Shown: piece by piece, positions 1 to 13,484 of the stretch | Position numbering within the stretch: position 1 is the first letter of the stretch | Layout: each line of letters opens with the position of its first letter | Origin: Plotosus lineatus | Taxonomy: Eukaryota > Chordata > Actinopteri > Siluriformes > Plotosidae | Assembly: GCA_024760905.1 (NCBI GenBank) | Contig: CM045732.1 | Coordinates: forward strand, 56,379,496 to 56,443,495 | DNA: 64,000 bases | Direction of reading: 5' to 3' | Translations under genes and position numbers: made by a program | The notes under the pieces: model-generated | The model's input: only the letters and a program-made list of their open reading frames with translations | What the model was told of the DNA's origin: nothing | The model's database searches: none

Positions 1-1022
1 GTTCTGGACGGCCGAACGTCAGTTGAAAAAAAAATGTAAATTTTTACTGTATGTTCCAGTGTTGTATGACGTTCATACTGTACTATACATCCATAAATAC
101 CATTACTGTATCTCATAAAACACCCCTAAATCAATTATTATAAACATAACATTGTAAAATAATATCAAATATCAAATAATATCAACATTAATTTCAAATA
201 AATTAAATTCAAGCAAAATAATTTCAAATAGATAAATTTTAATCAAATTCACTCATCAAATATCAAATACAGTATCAAATATAACTAGCATTCTCTATGA
301 TGCGATCTTTCTGCTTGTAAATGGTTCCGATGGTCGACGGATGGTCAGTTTACATGAAGCTGAGCTGAGTCACTTTACATAAAGCTTAAAACAGCCAATC
401 AACGCTTACAATATGTGAAGCGCTCCTCTGAAAGTAGTTCACTTGCTTGTACTTGAGACATAGCGCGGGTTATACGGACTTCCGGTCTTTCAAGTGACCA
501 AGGGTGCCGTTGAATACTTCTTTAGTACTCAGCCTGCACTGATGTGAGTCCCAGAATTCTTTTTCTTTTCTGGATTCGGGTTTTCATTCATTTTTCAACT
601 CTCCTTGCTTAAGTGAGTATGCATGGTAGATTGTGCCGATCCGAGCAAATAGTTAATTCAGTCTTGTAAAAAACGGAAATTCTGGTATATGCCGGAAAAC
701 TTGCACCCATGTTAGTAGGCTTACTCTTCTGACAAACCATATTTGCTTAGGGTTACAAAAGTCCACAAAACAGTGTAAACACAAAGATCACAGAGACGAC
801 GTCTTAACACAAGGGTAACACGCACTGAACTGGGCACGTTCAGTCTGACGTTTGTAAACAATGGACACAGCGCCATTGTGTCATTACGTCAGCGTATTAC
901 ATAGGTATGTCTCATACTACAGACAGCACGCTAAACTGAAAATTTGACATTTAAAAAAAAAAAAACCCATAAAATCGAAAAAAAAAACGTAAAACGAATG
1001 AACGTAAGTCGGGGAGCGTCTG
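1..1022. mobile_element. Tigger/pogo-like DNA transposon, non-autonomous, cut by window edge
   Basis: This segment ends in the terminal motif CGGGGAGCGTCTG followed by TA, and its body matches the element at 10435-11800 in reverse orientation (shared blocks around TAGTAGGCTTAC, ATGCATGGTAGATTGTGCCGA and AAAGACCGGAAGT). The left end lies outside the window. No intact transposase frame is visible. The TA target and the terminal sequence suggest the Tc1/mariner-pogo superfamily by inference. Confidence 0.65.
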
Positions 1023-1609
1023 TACATGCTCATTGTGATACCGGAAGGAGTGTAAATAAGAGATGAGAGCACTGCGCCTCCTCACCCCTTTTATGCAACA
1101 GACCACATGGAATCCTAGACAACGTCGACATTACGAGCCACTGCTAACCTCTGTGACCTGAATAAACTGCTACATTGACAGTTTGCTTCAGTTGCATTAC
1201 TCCAGCTATCCACACACCAGTCTATCACCGTACACATCACAGTGTTGTTTTTTATTGTATAGATCCTGATGCCTGCTGTGATGGTGACTGCAGGGCACTA
1301 CGTGGTGTTACTGCCCAGTTTTTCAACTGGCATGGAGAAATTAGTAAACCTGACATCATAGAGACTTTTTTATATATCTAACTTTTAATTATTTTATATA
1401 CAAAAAGTAAACATAATGAACACAGTGCACTATCATTATTATGAGTGAATTCAATGTCCTAAATGTTTTTTGTTTTGAAATTGAAGATCCCCAAATTGTC
1501 AAGCGGTTATCTTGAGAACTGAGGACACTGGACTCAAATGGAGAGTTAAATTATTCCTCATTGTCCTCATATGTTCTAGTCAAGGTTTTGTCGACACCTT
1601 TTCACAACT
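1023..1609. other. No recognised feature
   Basis: Short open frames only, without splice-consistent partners or recognisable domains. The stretch holds ordinary unique-looking intergenic sequence. Confidence 0.4.
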
Positions 1610-2145
1610 TAGTCATTCATCATTCATTCATTCATTCATTCATCTCTTGCACTTCTTCCGGGGTCGGGTCGCGGGGGCAGCAACCTAAGCAGTGTTTGAC
1701 ATGCCTGAAACACCACACCAGGGAGACCTTCAGGAGGCATTCTAACCAGATACCCGCATCACCTCTCAATGCGGAAGAGCAGTGGATCTACTTCGAGCTC
1801 CCCCCGGATGGTAGAGCTTCTCACCTTATCTCTAAGGAAGAGCCTCGCCACTCAGTAAAGGAAGCTTATTTCAGCTGCTTGTATCCGCGACCTCGTTCTT
1901 TCGGTCACTACCCAAAGCTCGTGACCATAGATGAGGATTGGAACATAGATCGACTGGTAAATTGAGAGCTTTGCCTTGCGGCTCAGCTCCTCCTTCACCA
2001 CGATGGACCGGTACAGGCTCCGTTTAACAGCAGAGGCTGCAGGGATCTGTCTGTCGATCTCCCGCTCCATCCTTCCCTCACTCGTGAACAAGACCCCAAG
2101 ATACTTAAACTCCTCCATTTGGGGCAGGACCTCATTCCCAAGCTT
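1610..2145 (-). mobile_element. Non-LTR retrotransposon (LINE) 3' fragment, reverse transcriptase C-terminal region
   Basis: On the minus strand the frame at 1852-2118 reads EEFKYLGVLFTSEG, then SLYRSIVVKEELSRKAKLSIYQ and LIYGHELWV, which is the conserved end of the reverse transcriptase and the connecting region of fish LINEs. An ATTC-type tetranucleotide tail lies at 1617-1640, where the LINE 3' end would be. The frame is broken and 5' truncated, so this is a dead copy. It differs from the LINE family seen at 11.9 kb and 36.6 kb. Confidence 0.75.
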
Positions 2146-3049
2146 ATTTCAATATTAAATAATTAAAATTTTACACATTACTGCAGGTTTTTTTTCTCAT
2201 ATTCACTCTAGATTTCTCTGTTTAACTTTATTTAGTGATATTTTGGGGGCCGTTATTTATCTAAAATTACATGTAAGTGGAATTATATTAACAAAACTGC
2301 AAATTTCAATATACATTATGAAGAAAGTAATTTCTCAAGGCAGTGTTCTCCCGAATCTTTGACTTCTCAGGGTTTCTTGGAACATTGTGTCTGATTGGGA
2401 AATCCTCTGCAAATAACTGACAAATAAGGAACCCAATTCAGAAATAAATCTGACTCAAGCCTTACGGCTTAAGTAACTGATTAGCTGATGCAACGGCTTA
2501 TGTCCAGTGACAAGTAATAAAATGACTCAGCTAAAAATCAATGTTTCATAAGCTGGGACTTCATGTCAAAGTCTTAAACCTTTCAACTGAACTGCCATTA
2601 TTGATGAACCGTCATTTTCCACATTTCTTATCAGAGGTGTGCGAGTGTCCAAAGGTCGGCTAATAATAGCCGGCCTACTGAAACAACTGAAAAATTCAAC
2701 CGCTTGGGTCATTCAAATTTATTGATATCAAATAATCCCAGCTGATTTTTTTGAGTGAAATTTCCTCTGGGACTAATAAATCATCCATCCATCCATCCAT
2801 CCATCCATCCATCCATCATGTCTCAAAAGAGGAGGACAGAAATGCAGACATATTGCACATTTCAAAACAAGGCATTGTCTACAGATACTTTTAACTTTGT
2901 CAAATAAGTGACAGCAGTTTTTGCACAATTCTCAGAGACTGAAGAGTGAATTTACTGTATAACGTTGCAGACTTCTATAATGGTTTTCATGAAACCATAG
3001 AAGAATTTGTACTTTTGAATATAAGGAAAATAAAGATAATTAAAATTCA
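2146..3049. other. Intergenic, with ATCC microsatellite
   Basis: Nothing coding is recognised. A (ATCC)n tract occupies about 2781-2817. Confidence 0.5.
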
Positions 3050-3304
3050 GTGCCCCACTGCAGCTAACTGGATAATCAATGTTCGTCCATGTCTCTTGCG
3101 GTCTATGGTGTGAGGCATGTAAAAGAACCATTGCTGACTTTCGACAAGAGTAGCTGCATAGCCGTCAGTGTGTTTCCGCCCTGCGATGGCCTGGCAAGCC
3201 GTCAAGGGTATACCCTGCCCTCACCCGGAGTCGGCTGGGATGGGCTCCAGCCTGTCTGTGGCTCTAACTAGGATTAAGTGGTGACAGAAAATGAATGAAT
3301 AAAA
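3050..3304 (+). mobile_element. SINE-B fragment with GAATGAAT-type tail
   Basis: Head-truncated copy of the tRNA-derived SINE-B family. It carries the central body (CTGCAGCTAACTGG, CATGTAAAAGAACCATTGC, CTTTCGACAAGAGTAG) followed by the second type of 3' end (GCGATGGCCTGGCAAG, GGCTGGGATGGGCTCCAGC) and a GAATGAATAAA tail. Confidence 0.75.
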
Positions 3305-3550
3305 GAAAATTGAGCGATAATTAGATGCAGCAGATTATAAAGAGTGAGGTATGCTAAAACACTGATTGTGGGAAATATACAATATGTTAATTTACAAATT
3401 TAAATCTAAATTAAGAATAACTGTGTGTTGGATAACTATTCTATCATGGAAATTAAGTGTGAAACCCCATGGATGTATGACAACAGTATTCATTGCATAG
3501 ACTGTATCAAAGACCACTACACTGTAATACATACTACATTGTGCATAGAA

Positions 3551-4131
3551 CAGTGCTTCTCAATTATTTTCTTTGGCGCCCTCTCTAGGAAGAAAAAAAA
3601 ACATTTCACTCCCCACCACCACCGCTTTATCTTTAAAATTATTAGTACACCTCTGGACAACATTGTATCTTTATTAATATTAAAAACAAACAAGAAAGAA
3701 ATATAGCTCAACTTACAATAAAGAAAAACTTCATTAACAGTGTTTTAAAATCTGTAATAGAATAGATTTCAAGTGCACCAATGTGCCGAAAATAAAAAAA
3801 ATACATCCTTATTTAAACTCATTCAACTTATTTATGTCTTAATATCTCTGTCTCTCTTCACCTTTCTCTTCGTTTCCGTTATAATTTTTTCTGTGTTGTT
3901 TCTTGAGGGGTTGTTTACACACTTCATATCGTTTGCTTGTTTGAAAAACAGTGACACCATAATCTGACAATGAGAGCGCCAATTCCAATTAGTGGCGTGG
4001 AGGTGCAATTACACTTAATTCTTGTACACTATTCCAGAAAAGCATGTTCCCTAGGGTCATACACTCCCCTCAGCATCACACCGCACTCCCCTTGGCATCA
4101 ATAAGATGGGGCCGCTATTTGAGAAGCACTG
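3551..4131. mobile_element. hAT-like non-autonomous DNA transposon with 8-bp target duplication
   Basis: The element begins CAGTGCTTCTCAA and ends TTGAGAAGCACTG, a perfect 13-bp inverted terminal repeat. It is flanked by the identical 8-mer GCATAGAA at 3543-3550 and 4132-4139, the target duplication size of hAT elements. No transposase frame is preserved inside its 581 bp. Confidence 0.9.
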
Positions 4132-4420
4132 GCATAGAATCATAATGCATAGCCAGATGCATCAGAGGCTGAGATAGAACAATATATTTATGAGGTACAG
4201 ATAGAAATTGTAATAGATTTCAAAGTAGGCTTTTTGAAATGTGTATTTATAGATGAGCTACCAAACGGAGCACCATAGGTATGAAATTATGGCTTGAAAA
4301 GTTGTCCTGCGTCCATCCAATGTCCACGCATGCCCGCATATCAGGAAATCCAAGAAGGCTGCTGTATTACTGATTGGCTTTTATCGATCACTAACAGATT
4401 TACTATTAATAATTTTCATT

Positions 4421-4537
4421 TCATTCATTAATACCACTTAATCCTAATTAGGGTTGTAGGGAGGCTGGCATCCATCCCAGCTGACTCCTTGCAAGGCCAA
4501 AGTACACCCTGGACAGTTTGCTAGGCCATTACAGCAC
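4421..4537 (-). mobile_element. SINE-B 3'-tail remnant (tail type 2)
   Basis: The reverse strand carries the type-2 SINE-B 3' end (GTACACCCTGGACAG, CATCCCAGCTGACTC, CCTAATTAGGGTTG) with an ATTCATT tail. The body and head are missing. Confidence 0.6.
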
Positions 4538-5029
4538 TGTTAATACTTTTTAATGCAGAAACTGAAACAGAAAAAAAAAAAAATCACAGCTCATGCACCA
4601 CTACTCAGACACACAGAATAGTCTAACTCAGGTACACAGAAAGACTGCAGGTAAATAAATACTGTATTCATTGAGCAATTGCCAAAGTTAGAAGCTTTAC
4701 AGGACATGAACCGATTAAATGGATACTTACACTAACAAACCCATTGATAAAAATGAAAGCAGGGATCAGAGGTGATTAAAAGCAAACCCAGCCTCAATCA
4801 ATCCATCAGACTACGTATTTTTATTTTTAAAATAGTTATTTCGTAATTCAGGTCAAATTTAGTTTTATTCTTAATGCATTTGGGTCCATTCATAGAAAGG
4901 TACAGACATCTCCCTTTTACTGTACTTGCAGACTGGAGGTCTGTGTAGGTCATACTGTGTCCTGTTAGAGGCAGCAGAGTGCAGTGTGACATGTTTTGGT
5001 TCCTCTGTACAATGAGGCATAAAAACTTC
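4538..5029. other. No recognised feature
   Basis: AT-rich unique sequence with no supported gene or repeat. Confidence 0.35.
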
Positions 5030-5408
5030 TTCTTTCTTCTTTTTCTTTCGGCTGTTCCCTTCAGGGGTCGCCACAGCAAATGATGTGCCTCCATCTCTCC
5101 CTATCCTCTGCATCTTCTACTCTTACTCCAACGACCTTCATGTCCTCCTTCACCACATCCATAAATCTTCTCTTTGGTCTTCCTCTGGGCCTTCTGCCTG
5201 GTAGTTCCAACCTCAGCATCCTACTACCAATATACTCAATATCCCTTCTCTGTACATGTCCAAACCATCTCAATCTAGCCTCTCTGACTTTGTCTCCAAA
5301 ACATCTAACATGTGCTGTCCCTCTGATGTACTCGTTTCTGATCCTATCCATCCTCGTTACTCCCAAAGAGAACCTCAACATTTTCATCTCTGCTACCTCC
5401 AACTCTGA
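5030..5408 (-). mobile_element. RTE-like LINE, 5'-truncated 3' end
   Basis: The minus strand encodes the C-terminal end of the LINE open frame (EVAEMKMLRFSLGVTRMDRI, ARLRWFGHVQRRD, GRRPRGRPKRRFMDVVKED) and ends with the family's 3' UTR signature GGGGTCGCCACAG plus AGAAGAAGA on the other strand. It is a truncated copy of the family at 11944-12757. Confidence 0.8.
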
Positions 5409-5527
5409 ACAAAACTTTTAAATATCAAATCAAACATCAAAATATCTCTCATAAGCTCCGTCACTTCTGAGATAATTAGTCCAAAATATGAGACATCACT
5501 TTACAATGTATTCTAATACTGTATGTA

Positions 5528-5655
5528 AGGTAAGGTCTGTTGGGTTGTTACACCTGAGCCTAGCGGTTCATCAGGCCGGTGCTTATTCCAGGTTTCCATG
5601 GCACGAAGTGACCAGGAGTTCAACTCCTCCTGGATGGGACGGTAGTGACAGCTGG
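5528..5655 (-). mobile_element. SINE-A fragment
   Basis: It matches the middle of SINE-A in reverse (CACCTGAGCCTAGCGGTTCA, GAGTTCAACTCCTCCTGGAT). It is joined directly to the SINE-B copy that follows, so the junction is either a nested insertion or a deletion. Confidence 0.6.
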
Positions 5656-5975
5656 ACAGCGAAACATCTGATTTGCACATTTAATTTGGCAGAGGTTTTT
5701 TTTTTACGTCGGATGCCCTTCCTGTCACAACCCTTTTTTAGTAAGGGACAGAAACACACTGACGACTTTGCAGCCTACTCTTTACGAAAGTCAGCAATGG
5801 TTCTTTTACATGCCTCTCACCAGAGACCATGAGAGACATGGCCCGCCTTTGATAACCCAGTTAGCTGCACTGGGAGGGGCAGTGACAACCTTGTGGAGAG
5901 TGAGACTCGAACCCCAAACCTTTGGATCAGCGATCCAGCGCCCTATACCACTAGACTACCACCACCACCCCTTCA
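5656..5975 (-). mobile_element. SINE-B, tail type 1
   Basis: On the reverse strand it has a tRNA-like head with a B-box-like GTCTCAC/CGAGTC region, the SINE-B body, then the type-1 3' end (GGAAGGGCATCCGACGT). The 3' terminus is lost at the junction with the SINE-A fragment. Confidence 0.75.
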
Positions 5976-6319
5976 TGACACCATTACACCATTGACACTA
6001 ATCATCCTATTTAAAATGTCCGCTGTTATCAGGATTGGAAATGAGATCCTCACTGTCATTTCCTGCAGCGTAGCTTTGATTAGACAGTCATGAAAACCAG
6101 CCTCTGAGAACATGGTGCAAGGCCTTATTGTTAAGAGCCGTTGATTAGTGTGACCTGAATCTGCCCCTTTTAATCAGCTGAGGAGGAATAAAAACGGGTC
6201 AAAGGTTTCTCTTGGAAAAATCGACACATTTTAACACAATAAAGGAAACGGCTAAGGTTTGAGGATTCACTCCATTTAGACATGATCATGGTTATAAAAT
6301 TAAGCTTTGTGGTTTAATA
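5976..6319. other. No recognised feature
   Basis: Unique-looking sequence without coding or repeat signals I can name. Confidence 0.35.
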
Positions 6320-6324
6320 ATTTA

Positions 6325-6715
6325 AATACTGTCAGCAAGAATGAAGGGAAAAGTGTACAAGATGGTGGTGAGGCCAGCGATGTTGTATGGCTAGACTCAT
6401 CCTAGACTCATGCCTTTCCTCTTCTCTCTCTGGCAACGGCCACGCCTCCCGCCTCTCCTTCTTCGACATCTTCGACCAACATTAGTCCAATTTCCATCAG
6501 CACCCTGTTGGTTGACGGCACTGATGGCGGTCGTTGTTAACCCGGGCCTCGACCGATCCGGTATGTCATTCTTTCTTGTGATTCGCATAGTTTATTTGGC
6601 ATTTGTTTTACGCCGGATGCCCTTCCTGACGCAACCCTCTGCATTTATCCGGGCTTGGGACTGGCGTGAGAGAGAGACACTGGTTTGTGCCCCTCCCTCA
6701 CGGCTGCATTGAGAA
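6325..6715. mobile_element. Rearranged LINE/SINE fragments
   Basis: The left part (about 6330-6390) carries, on the plus strand, a piece of the RTE-like reverse transcriptase reading ARMKGKVYKMVVRPAMLYG. The right part, on the minus strand, has an Arg-rich stretch (VGRRCRRRRGGRRG) and the GGAAGGGCATCCGGCGTAAA block shared with SINE-B tail type 1. The two are in opposite orientation, so this is a scrambled repeat cluster. Confidence 0.55.
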
Positions 6716-7090
6716 ATACATGTCATTATTTACACATTAAGAAGTAGAAGTGCATATCACGAATAATTTACTTTAAGAATTCAGTTTCGTACATATTTCC
6801 ATTGGTGTTCAATAATAAATAAAACTTTCATTAGACGATCTGTTAAGTGTCCAAACTGGGTGCTTCTCTAATAAATTCAATCATTGCCCAGGTTAGTATA
6901 CCGGTGACTTATAAAAATCAAATAAAGATCCATATACAAACTTGTTACCCTGGTTCTGTGTATAAAAAATATATTTTATTAATGATAACTGAATTATATA
7001 CAGAATTAAAAATTTGTGGAAATTGATGAACATCAAATTTAAATAATTTAAAGTCTTGTTAATAAATAATTCACGCATTTAAGAGCCTTT
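6716..7090. other. No recognised feature
   Basis: AT-rich sequence immediately left of the palindrome; no gene or repeat recognised. Confidence 0.35.
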
Positions 7091-7391
7091 AAGAATAAAC
7101 CTAATGGTTTGGTGTAGTACCCTACAAAATGTATAACCTCTTAGTTCATATCACTAAGCAATGGTAGCCTCTGATTGGCTGAATGGATATATCATGTTTT
7201 GGGCTCATGGCAATATCCGTCACTGATTTACACACTACATTCTACAGTTTAATCCCAAATCTCATCAAGTGCCATGAGCCCAAAACATGATATATCCATT
7301 CAGCCAATCAGAGGCTACCATTGCTTAGTGATATGAACTAAGAGGTTATACATTTTGTAGGGTACTACACCAAACCATTAGGTTTATTCTT
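7091..7391. repeat. Perfect long inverted repeat, 122-bp arms with 57-bp spacer
   Basis: The left arm, 7091-7212, begins AAGAATAAACCTAATGG and ends GGGCTCATGGCA. The right arm, 7270-7391, is its exact reverse complement with no mismatch on a base-by-base reading. The 57-bp spacer is unrelated. No convincing flanking target duplication was found. It could be a foldback or MITE-type element, a local inverted duplication or an assembly artefact. Confidence 0.95.
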
Positions 7392-7399
7392 TTTTTTTT

Positions 7400-8400
7400 T
7401 CCTTTTGACTTTTTCACTTTTTTTTTTCAGGGGTCGCCACAGCGGCTCATCTGATTTGCATGTTTGATTTGTAAGTTTTTAAGTCAGATGATTAGTGGGG
7501 CTGGTGGTGTAGTGGTTGGGGTACTGGGCTCATGATCGGGAGGTTGTCGGTTCGAATCCCAGTTAGCCCCCCACTGTGCCAAGACCCCTGGGCAAGGTCT
7601 CACCCACAAGTGTGCCTCTGTTCACCCAGCAGTATAAATGGGTACCAGTAAAAAATACACTGGGAAGGTAACCTGCGATGGACTGGTGTCCCATCCAGAA
7701 GGAGTTCCACTCATGGTCACTTCATGCTATGCTACGGAACCCGGGGATAAGCACCAGCCTGATGAGCCACTGGGCTCAGGTGTAAAAAGCCCAACAGACT
7801 TTACCTTACCTTTACGTTGGATGCCCTTCCTGACACAGCCCTATAGCAAGGGGCAGAAACACGCTGACCGCTATGCAGCTCAGTTCATTTTCTGTAACCG
7901 CTTCATCCTAATTGGGTCGCAGGGAGGCTGGTGCCCATCCCAGCCAACTCAGGGCGAGGGCAGAGTACACCCTGGACAGCTCGCCAGGCCATCGCAGGGT
8001 GGAAACACGCTAATGGCTTTGCAGCCTACTCTTGTCGAAAGTCAGCAATGGTTCTTTTACATGCCTCACACCATAGACAGTGAGAGAGACATGGCCATGA
8101 CGAGAGACATGACTCGAACCCCCAACTTTTGGATCAGCGATCTGGCGCCTTATACCACCACTTAGACCACCACTGCCTCGCGCTACGCAGCTACACTTGT
8201 CAAAAGTCAGCAATGGTTCTTTTACATGAACCTCACACCATAGACAGTGAGAGACATGGCCAGCCTTTGATAACCCAGTTAGCTGCATTGGGGGGTGGGG
8301 GGTGGGGGGGCAGTGACAACCCTGTGGAGAGTGGGACTCAAACCCCCAACCTTAGGATCAACAATCCAGCGCCCATTACCACCAGGCCACCACTGCCCAC
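7400..8400. mobile_element. Nest of three SINEs
   Basis: A reverse-strand SINE-B (tail type 1) appears in three pieces: 7400-7496, 7813-7880 and 8193-8400. A plus-strand SINE-A lies at 7497-7812, with A box TGGTGTAGTGG and B box GGTTCGAATCC. A second SINE-B, reverse and with type-2 tail, lies at 7881-8181. It is flanked by GCTATGCAGCT (7870-7880) and GCTACGCAGCT (8182-8192), a near-perfect target duplication showing that it inserted into the first copy. Confidence 0.8.
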
Positions 8401-8672
8401 ACCATTAGATTTACTGTATTATGCAAAGTATTTCCATTGTGTTTCCCAAGTAATAACAATTAGTGTGTATGTTGTGTTTTAGAAAAAGAATAAGTAGTTG
8501 CTCTGATTAAAAATAGTTGATTAGTTTTGTATTTGATTTTTGAAATAGCTTAATATCTATAAAAAGTTACTGAGTAAATTTTAAACAGGATGTGGTGGTG
8601 TTCCTTTAATTCCTTCCCCTAATTAAAAAGAAAATGGATATAGAGTGTATTTAAACTCTTTACACACACACA

Positions 8673-8706
<34 letters not shown>

Positions 8707-9869
8707 GTCCACAAACAAGGAACATGAACTAGAAATAAAAGGTTGATCACTTGTGTTTGATTGACTTCAGGTTTTATTGTTGATCGTTATACTCTGATGC
8801 TGCTGCCAGTGATTATTAGGGTGTTAAATTATACAGTGGGTTGATGAGAAGATTTGTTTTTGTAGAATCCTAAAATCACTGCTTTGTGAAGTGTCACACT
8901 TAATACAGTAGGACAGTAGCATTGCTGAAGACTCATTAGGGACAATAGCTTATATAGCAAATATACTGGCACTGTGACTGTGTCTAAACCAATTAACCTT
9001 CCTAAATTGCAACAAGGCAATGAGATTTAGCATAAACTCAACAAATTATGCAAATGATGATAAAGTGCCAATTTAGTTGGAGTGACTTTTAAAATGAAAT
9101 AAGCTGCGGAACCGTTTTGGAAGAAACTTTGTTTATTGTGAGTAGCTTCTGTTTGAGTGATATGTCAAAGAATAACAGTCTGATAACAAGTGATGTCCGT
9201 CTTTTAATAAAGGTCTCTATACTGTAATAGATCAATAAGACACACACTTGGAATTCAGAAAGCAATTCACTTTTAGTTTTCATTAAAAGGCTTATATTTA
9301 TTGTGTCATAAAATTTTGAAGCAGTGCAAGGTAGAGGTGGTTGTATGTACATTTTTTTTGTATTTGTAGACTTTCCAGAAATCAATATCAATATCAGCTG
9401 AAGAAGTTCAAGACACAGAGGCAGGGTTCGATTAGACAAATCCATAGTAAAGATCAGAGGTCAAACCAAGTAACAATACAAAAAAAATAAAGAGCAACGA
9501 ATCAGACAAAGAAACATGTATGGCACATTTAAAATTCAGTGAAGAGGTTAAAACAAAGGGGAATATAGAGAAATTATTACTTGAGGTTACTGTATAATAA
9601 GATTTCACTATTTAACGATTTCAAAACTATGAATTACAGTACAGCAGTTCTATAGAGGAAAATGCTTAAAAAATATATACACACATAGAAGGATTAATCA
9701 GCAAGTCAGTAATAGACATGGCGTATTCAGTTTTCTATATTCAGGACCTGTTTATTCTGAAGATGAATAATATATTATATACAGGTAACCAATTATAGAT
9801 ATGAAACATGATTTTAAAAACCTTGGGGCGTACAGGTGAGAATTAAATGTAGCTTGAAGTTGAACCATT
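8401..9869. other. Intergenic, with CA microsatellite
   Basis: The only named feature is a (CA)n tract at about 8662-8705. Short open frames show no domain or splice support. Confidence 0.45.
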
Positions 9870-10010
9870 TTCATTCATTCACTCATTTTTTATGCTGCTT
9901 AATCCTAACAAGCAGGAAGGCTGCAGGAAAGCTGATACCTATGTCAGCCAGCTCTGGACAAAGGCAGGGTACACCCTGAACAGCCTGCCAGCCCAAGGAA
10001 GTTAAAGTAT
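9870..10010 (-). mobile_element. SINE-B tail type 2, degraded
   Basis: It has a CATTCATTCACTC tail followed by diverged GGGTACACCCTGAACAG on the plus strand, the 3' end of SINE-B in reverse. Head and body are not recognisable. Confidence 0.5.
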
Positions 10011-10434
10011 ATGTAGGAATAAAAACCAAGAACAATCACAGCAGGGGGATGGATCTATAACCCTTCAGTAGCATCACACTGAGACTTACAATTCAAAAGA
10101 CAGAATTGACAGAACATGGTGTATGATGGATGCATGTACCATGTGGTGTGTGATATGAGACTCACAGTGTAAGTAGGGTCTCTTAAAGGCCTAGTTAAGG
10201 CTGCATAACTGAACAACAATTCAATCAAGATTTAATGTTGTGAAAGTGTCTCATTGCCAATTCGCTTTCCCTGGTTGCAAATCTCTTTTATGGTTGATAA
10301 TGCAAACATTTCAAATGAAGCATTATTATAAGATTGCAGCTCCAATTTTTGCTCAAATGAAAATATGTCTGAGTGACAAACTACAGGAAATAGCAAAAAA
10401 GAAAAGAAAAAACCTAGTCATTAGTAATACTGTA

Positions 10435-11800
<1,366 letters not shown>

Positions 11801-11943
11801 TACTTCATTCTCAAAGACTAGGAAGATGGCATGTTGGAGTACAAATTTCCATTAATGTACATTTAACTTATGTAAATAAGTGAATAAAGAGCCTTATATA
11901 AAATAATAAAAACATTTAAATGCATTAAAAAAATGCAGCCGTG

Positions 11944-12757
11944 AGGGGGGGGGGGGGGGGGGCACAAACAGATGACATTGTGATCTGTAGTGAGAGCAGA
12001 GAACAAGTGCAGGAAAATCTAGAGAGGTGGAGGTATGCCCTGGAAAGGAGGGGAATGAAGATTAGCCTCAGTAAAACAGAATACATGTGCATGAATGACA
12101 AGGACCCAAGAGGAACGGTGAGGTTACAGGGAGCAGAGATAAAGAAGGTGGAGGATTTTAAGTACTTAGGCTTAACAATCCAGAGCAATGGAGAGTGTGG
12201 AAAAGAGGTGAAGAAGTGTGTGCGGGCAGGTTGGAATGGTTGGAGAAAAGTGTCCGGTGTGATGTGTGATAGGAGGGTATCGGCAAGAATGAAAGGAAAA
12301 GTGTACAAGACGGTGTTGAGGCCAACGATGTTGTATGGATTAGAAACAGTGGCCCTGGGGAAAAGACAGGAGGCAGAGCTGGAGGTAGCAGAGATGAAAA
12401 TGTTGAGGTTCTCTTTGGGAGTAACGAGGATGGATAGGATTAGGAATGAGCACATCAGAGGGACAGCACATGTAGGACGTTTTGGAGACAAAGTCAGAGA
12501 GGCTAGATTGAGATGGTTCGGACATGTACAGAGGAGGGATAGTGAGTATATTGGTAATAGGATGCTGAGGCCGGAACTACCAGGCAGAAGGCCTAGAGGA
12601 AGACCAAAGAGAAGATTCATGGATGTGGTGAAGGAGGACATGAAGGTCGTTGGTGTCAGAGAAGAAGATACAAAGGATAGGGTGAGATGGAGGCAGATGA
12701 TTCGCTGTGGCGACCCCTGAAGGGAAAAGCCGAAAGGAAAAGAAGAAAGAAGAAGAA
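11944..12757 (+). mobile_element. RTE-like LINE, 5'-truncated copy with open reverse-transcriptase end
   Basis: After a G-rich junction the plus strand reads DDIVICSESREQVQENLERW, the end of the reverse transcriptase YADD/FADD box, then KYLGLTIQSNGE, YKTVLRPTMLYG and GVTRMDRIRNEHIRG. The open frame ends at RWRQMIRCGDP with a stop at 12718-12720. Then comes the short 3' UTR (GGGAAAAGCCGAAAGGAAAA) and an AGAAGAAAGAAGAAG tail. The clade assignment is by motif resemblance only. The endonuclease and most of the reverse transcriptase are absent, so the copy is dead although this part of its frame is open. Confidence 0.85.
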
Positions 12758-13466
12758 ACGCATAAAAAGAAATAATTTTTGAATTATTGAAAATTACAAC
12801 ATAGGAAGAAGGGCTCAAGTATTTAAGGTACAAATTATATGTCAAAAAAAAAGATAGAAATAGAGTAAGTATGTGTTGTTAAAAATAAACCATGGGTTAA
12901 ATATTGGTTTTTCTTTTCAATATCCAACTCAGTATATGAGAGCTATTTATTATGGAAGCTTGAAGAGAAGTGAGAAGCTGAAAACAGCATATTGAACTAT
13001 CAACTTATGTCATGGCTTGGCTGCAAAAATACTTCTCCAAGTAAAAACAAAAATACAAAAGCAAAAGTTTTACTGTTTTACCTATAACCACCTTTTTTTT
13101 TAAGACATTTTATAAAAGCTTTCATTCATTTCCCTAATAGTATTTGTTGCTCCAGCACCAGAACAACGTGACTCACTTTAACTCTTGGACATTTTATTCC
13201 TTGTTTCAGTTGAGAATCTTACACGCATCATTTCTGCCCCCACGTGGAGATCTGCAGATCTTGAATCAAAATTTCTTCTTCTTAAATGGTTCAGTCCAAG
13301 TTCGAACTATCATTGCATAGGCCTTGTCAATCTGGAAACCACATGACACCAGAATGAGACAGGAAATGTACCTTGTATTCCTCGTTAGAGTTTATAACAT
13401 CACATTGCAGCCTATAATATATTCTTTTATAAACCTGTAGACCTACATTAAGAAATACCACCATAT
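12758..13466. other. No recognised feature
   Basis: AT-rich unique sequence between a LINE copy and a young SINE. Confidence 0.35.
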
Positions 13467-13484
13467 AAATAACAATTAATAGAG

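Noticed and set aside
11925..12845. 306-codon minus-strand open frame
   Set aside because: It is the antisense shadow of the LINE reverse-transcriptase frame at 11944-12720 on the plus strand.
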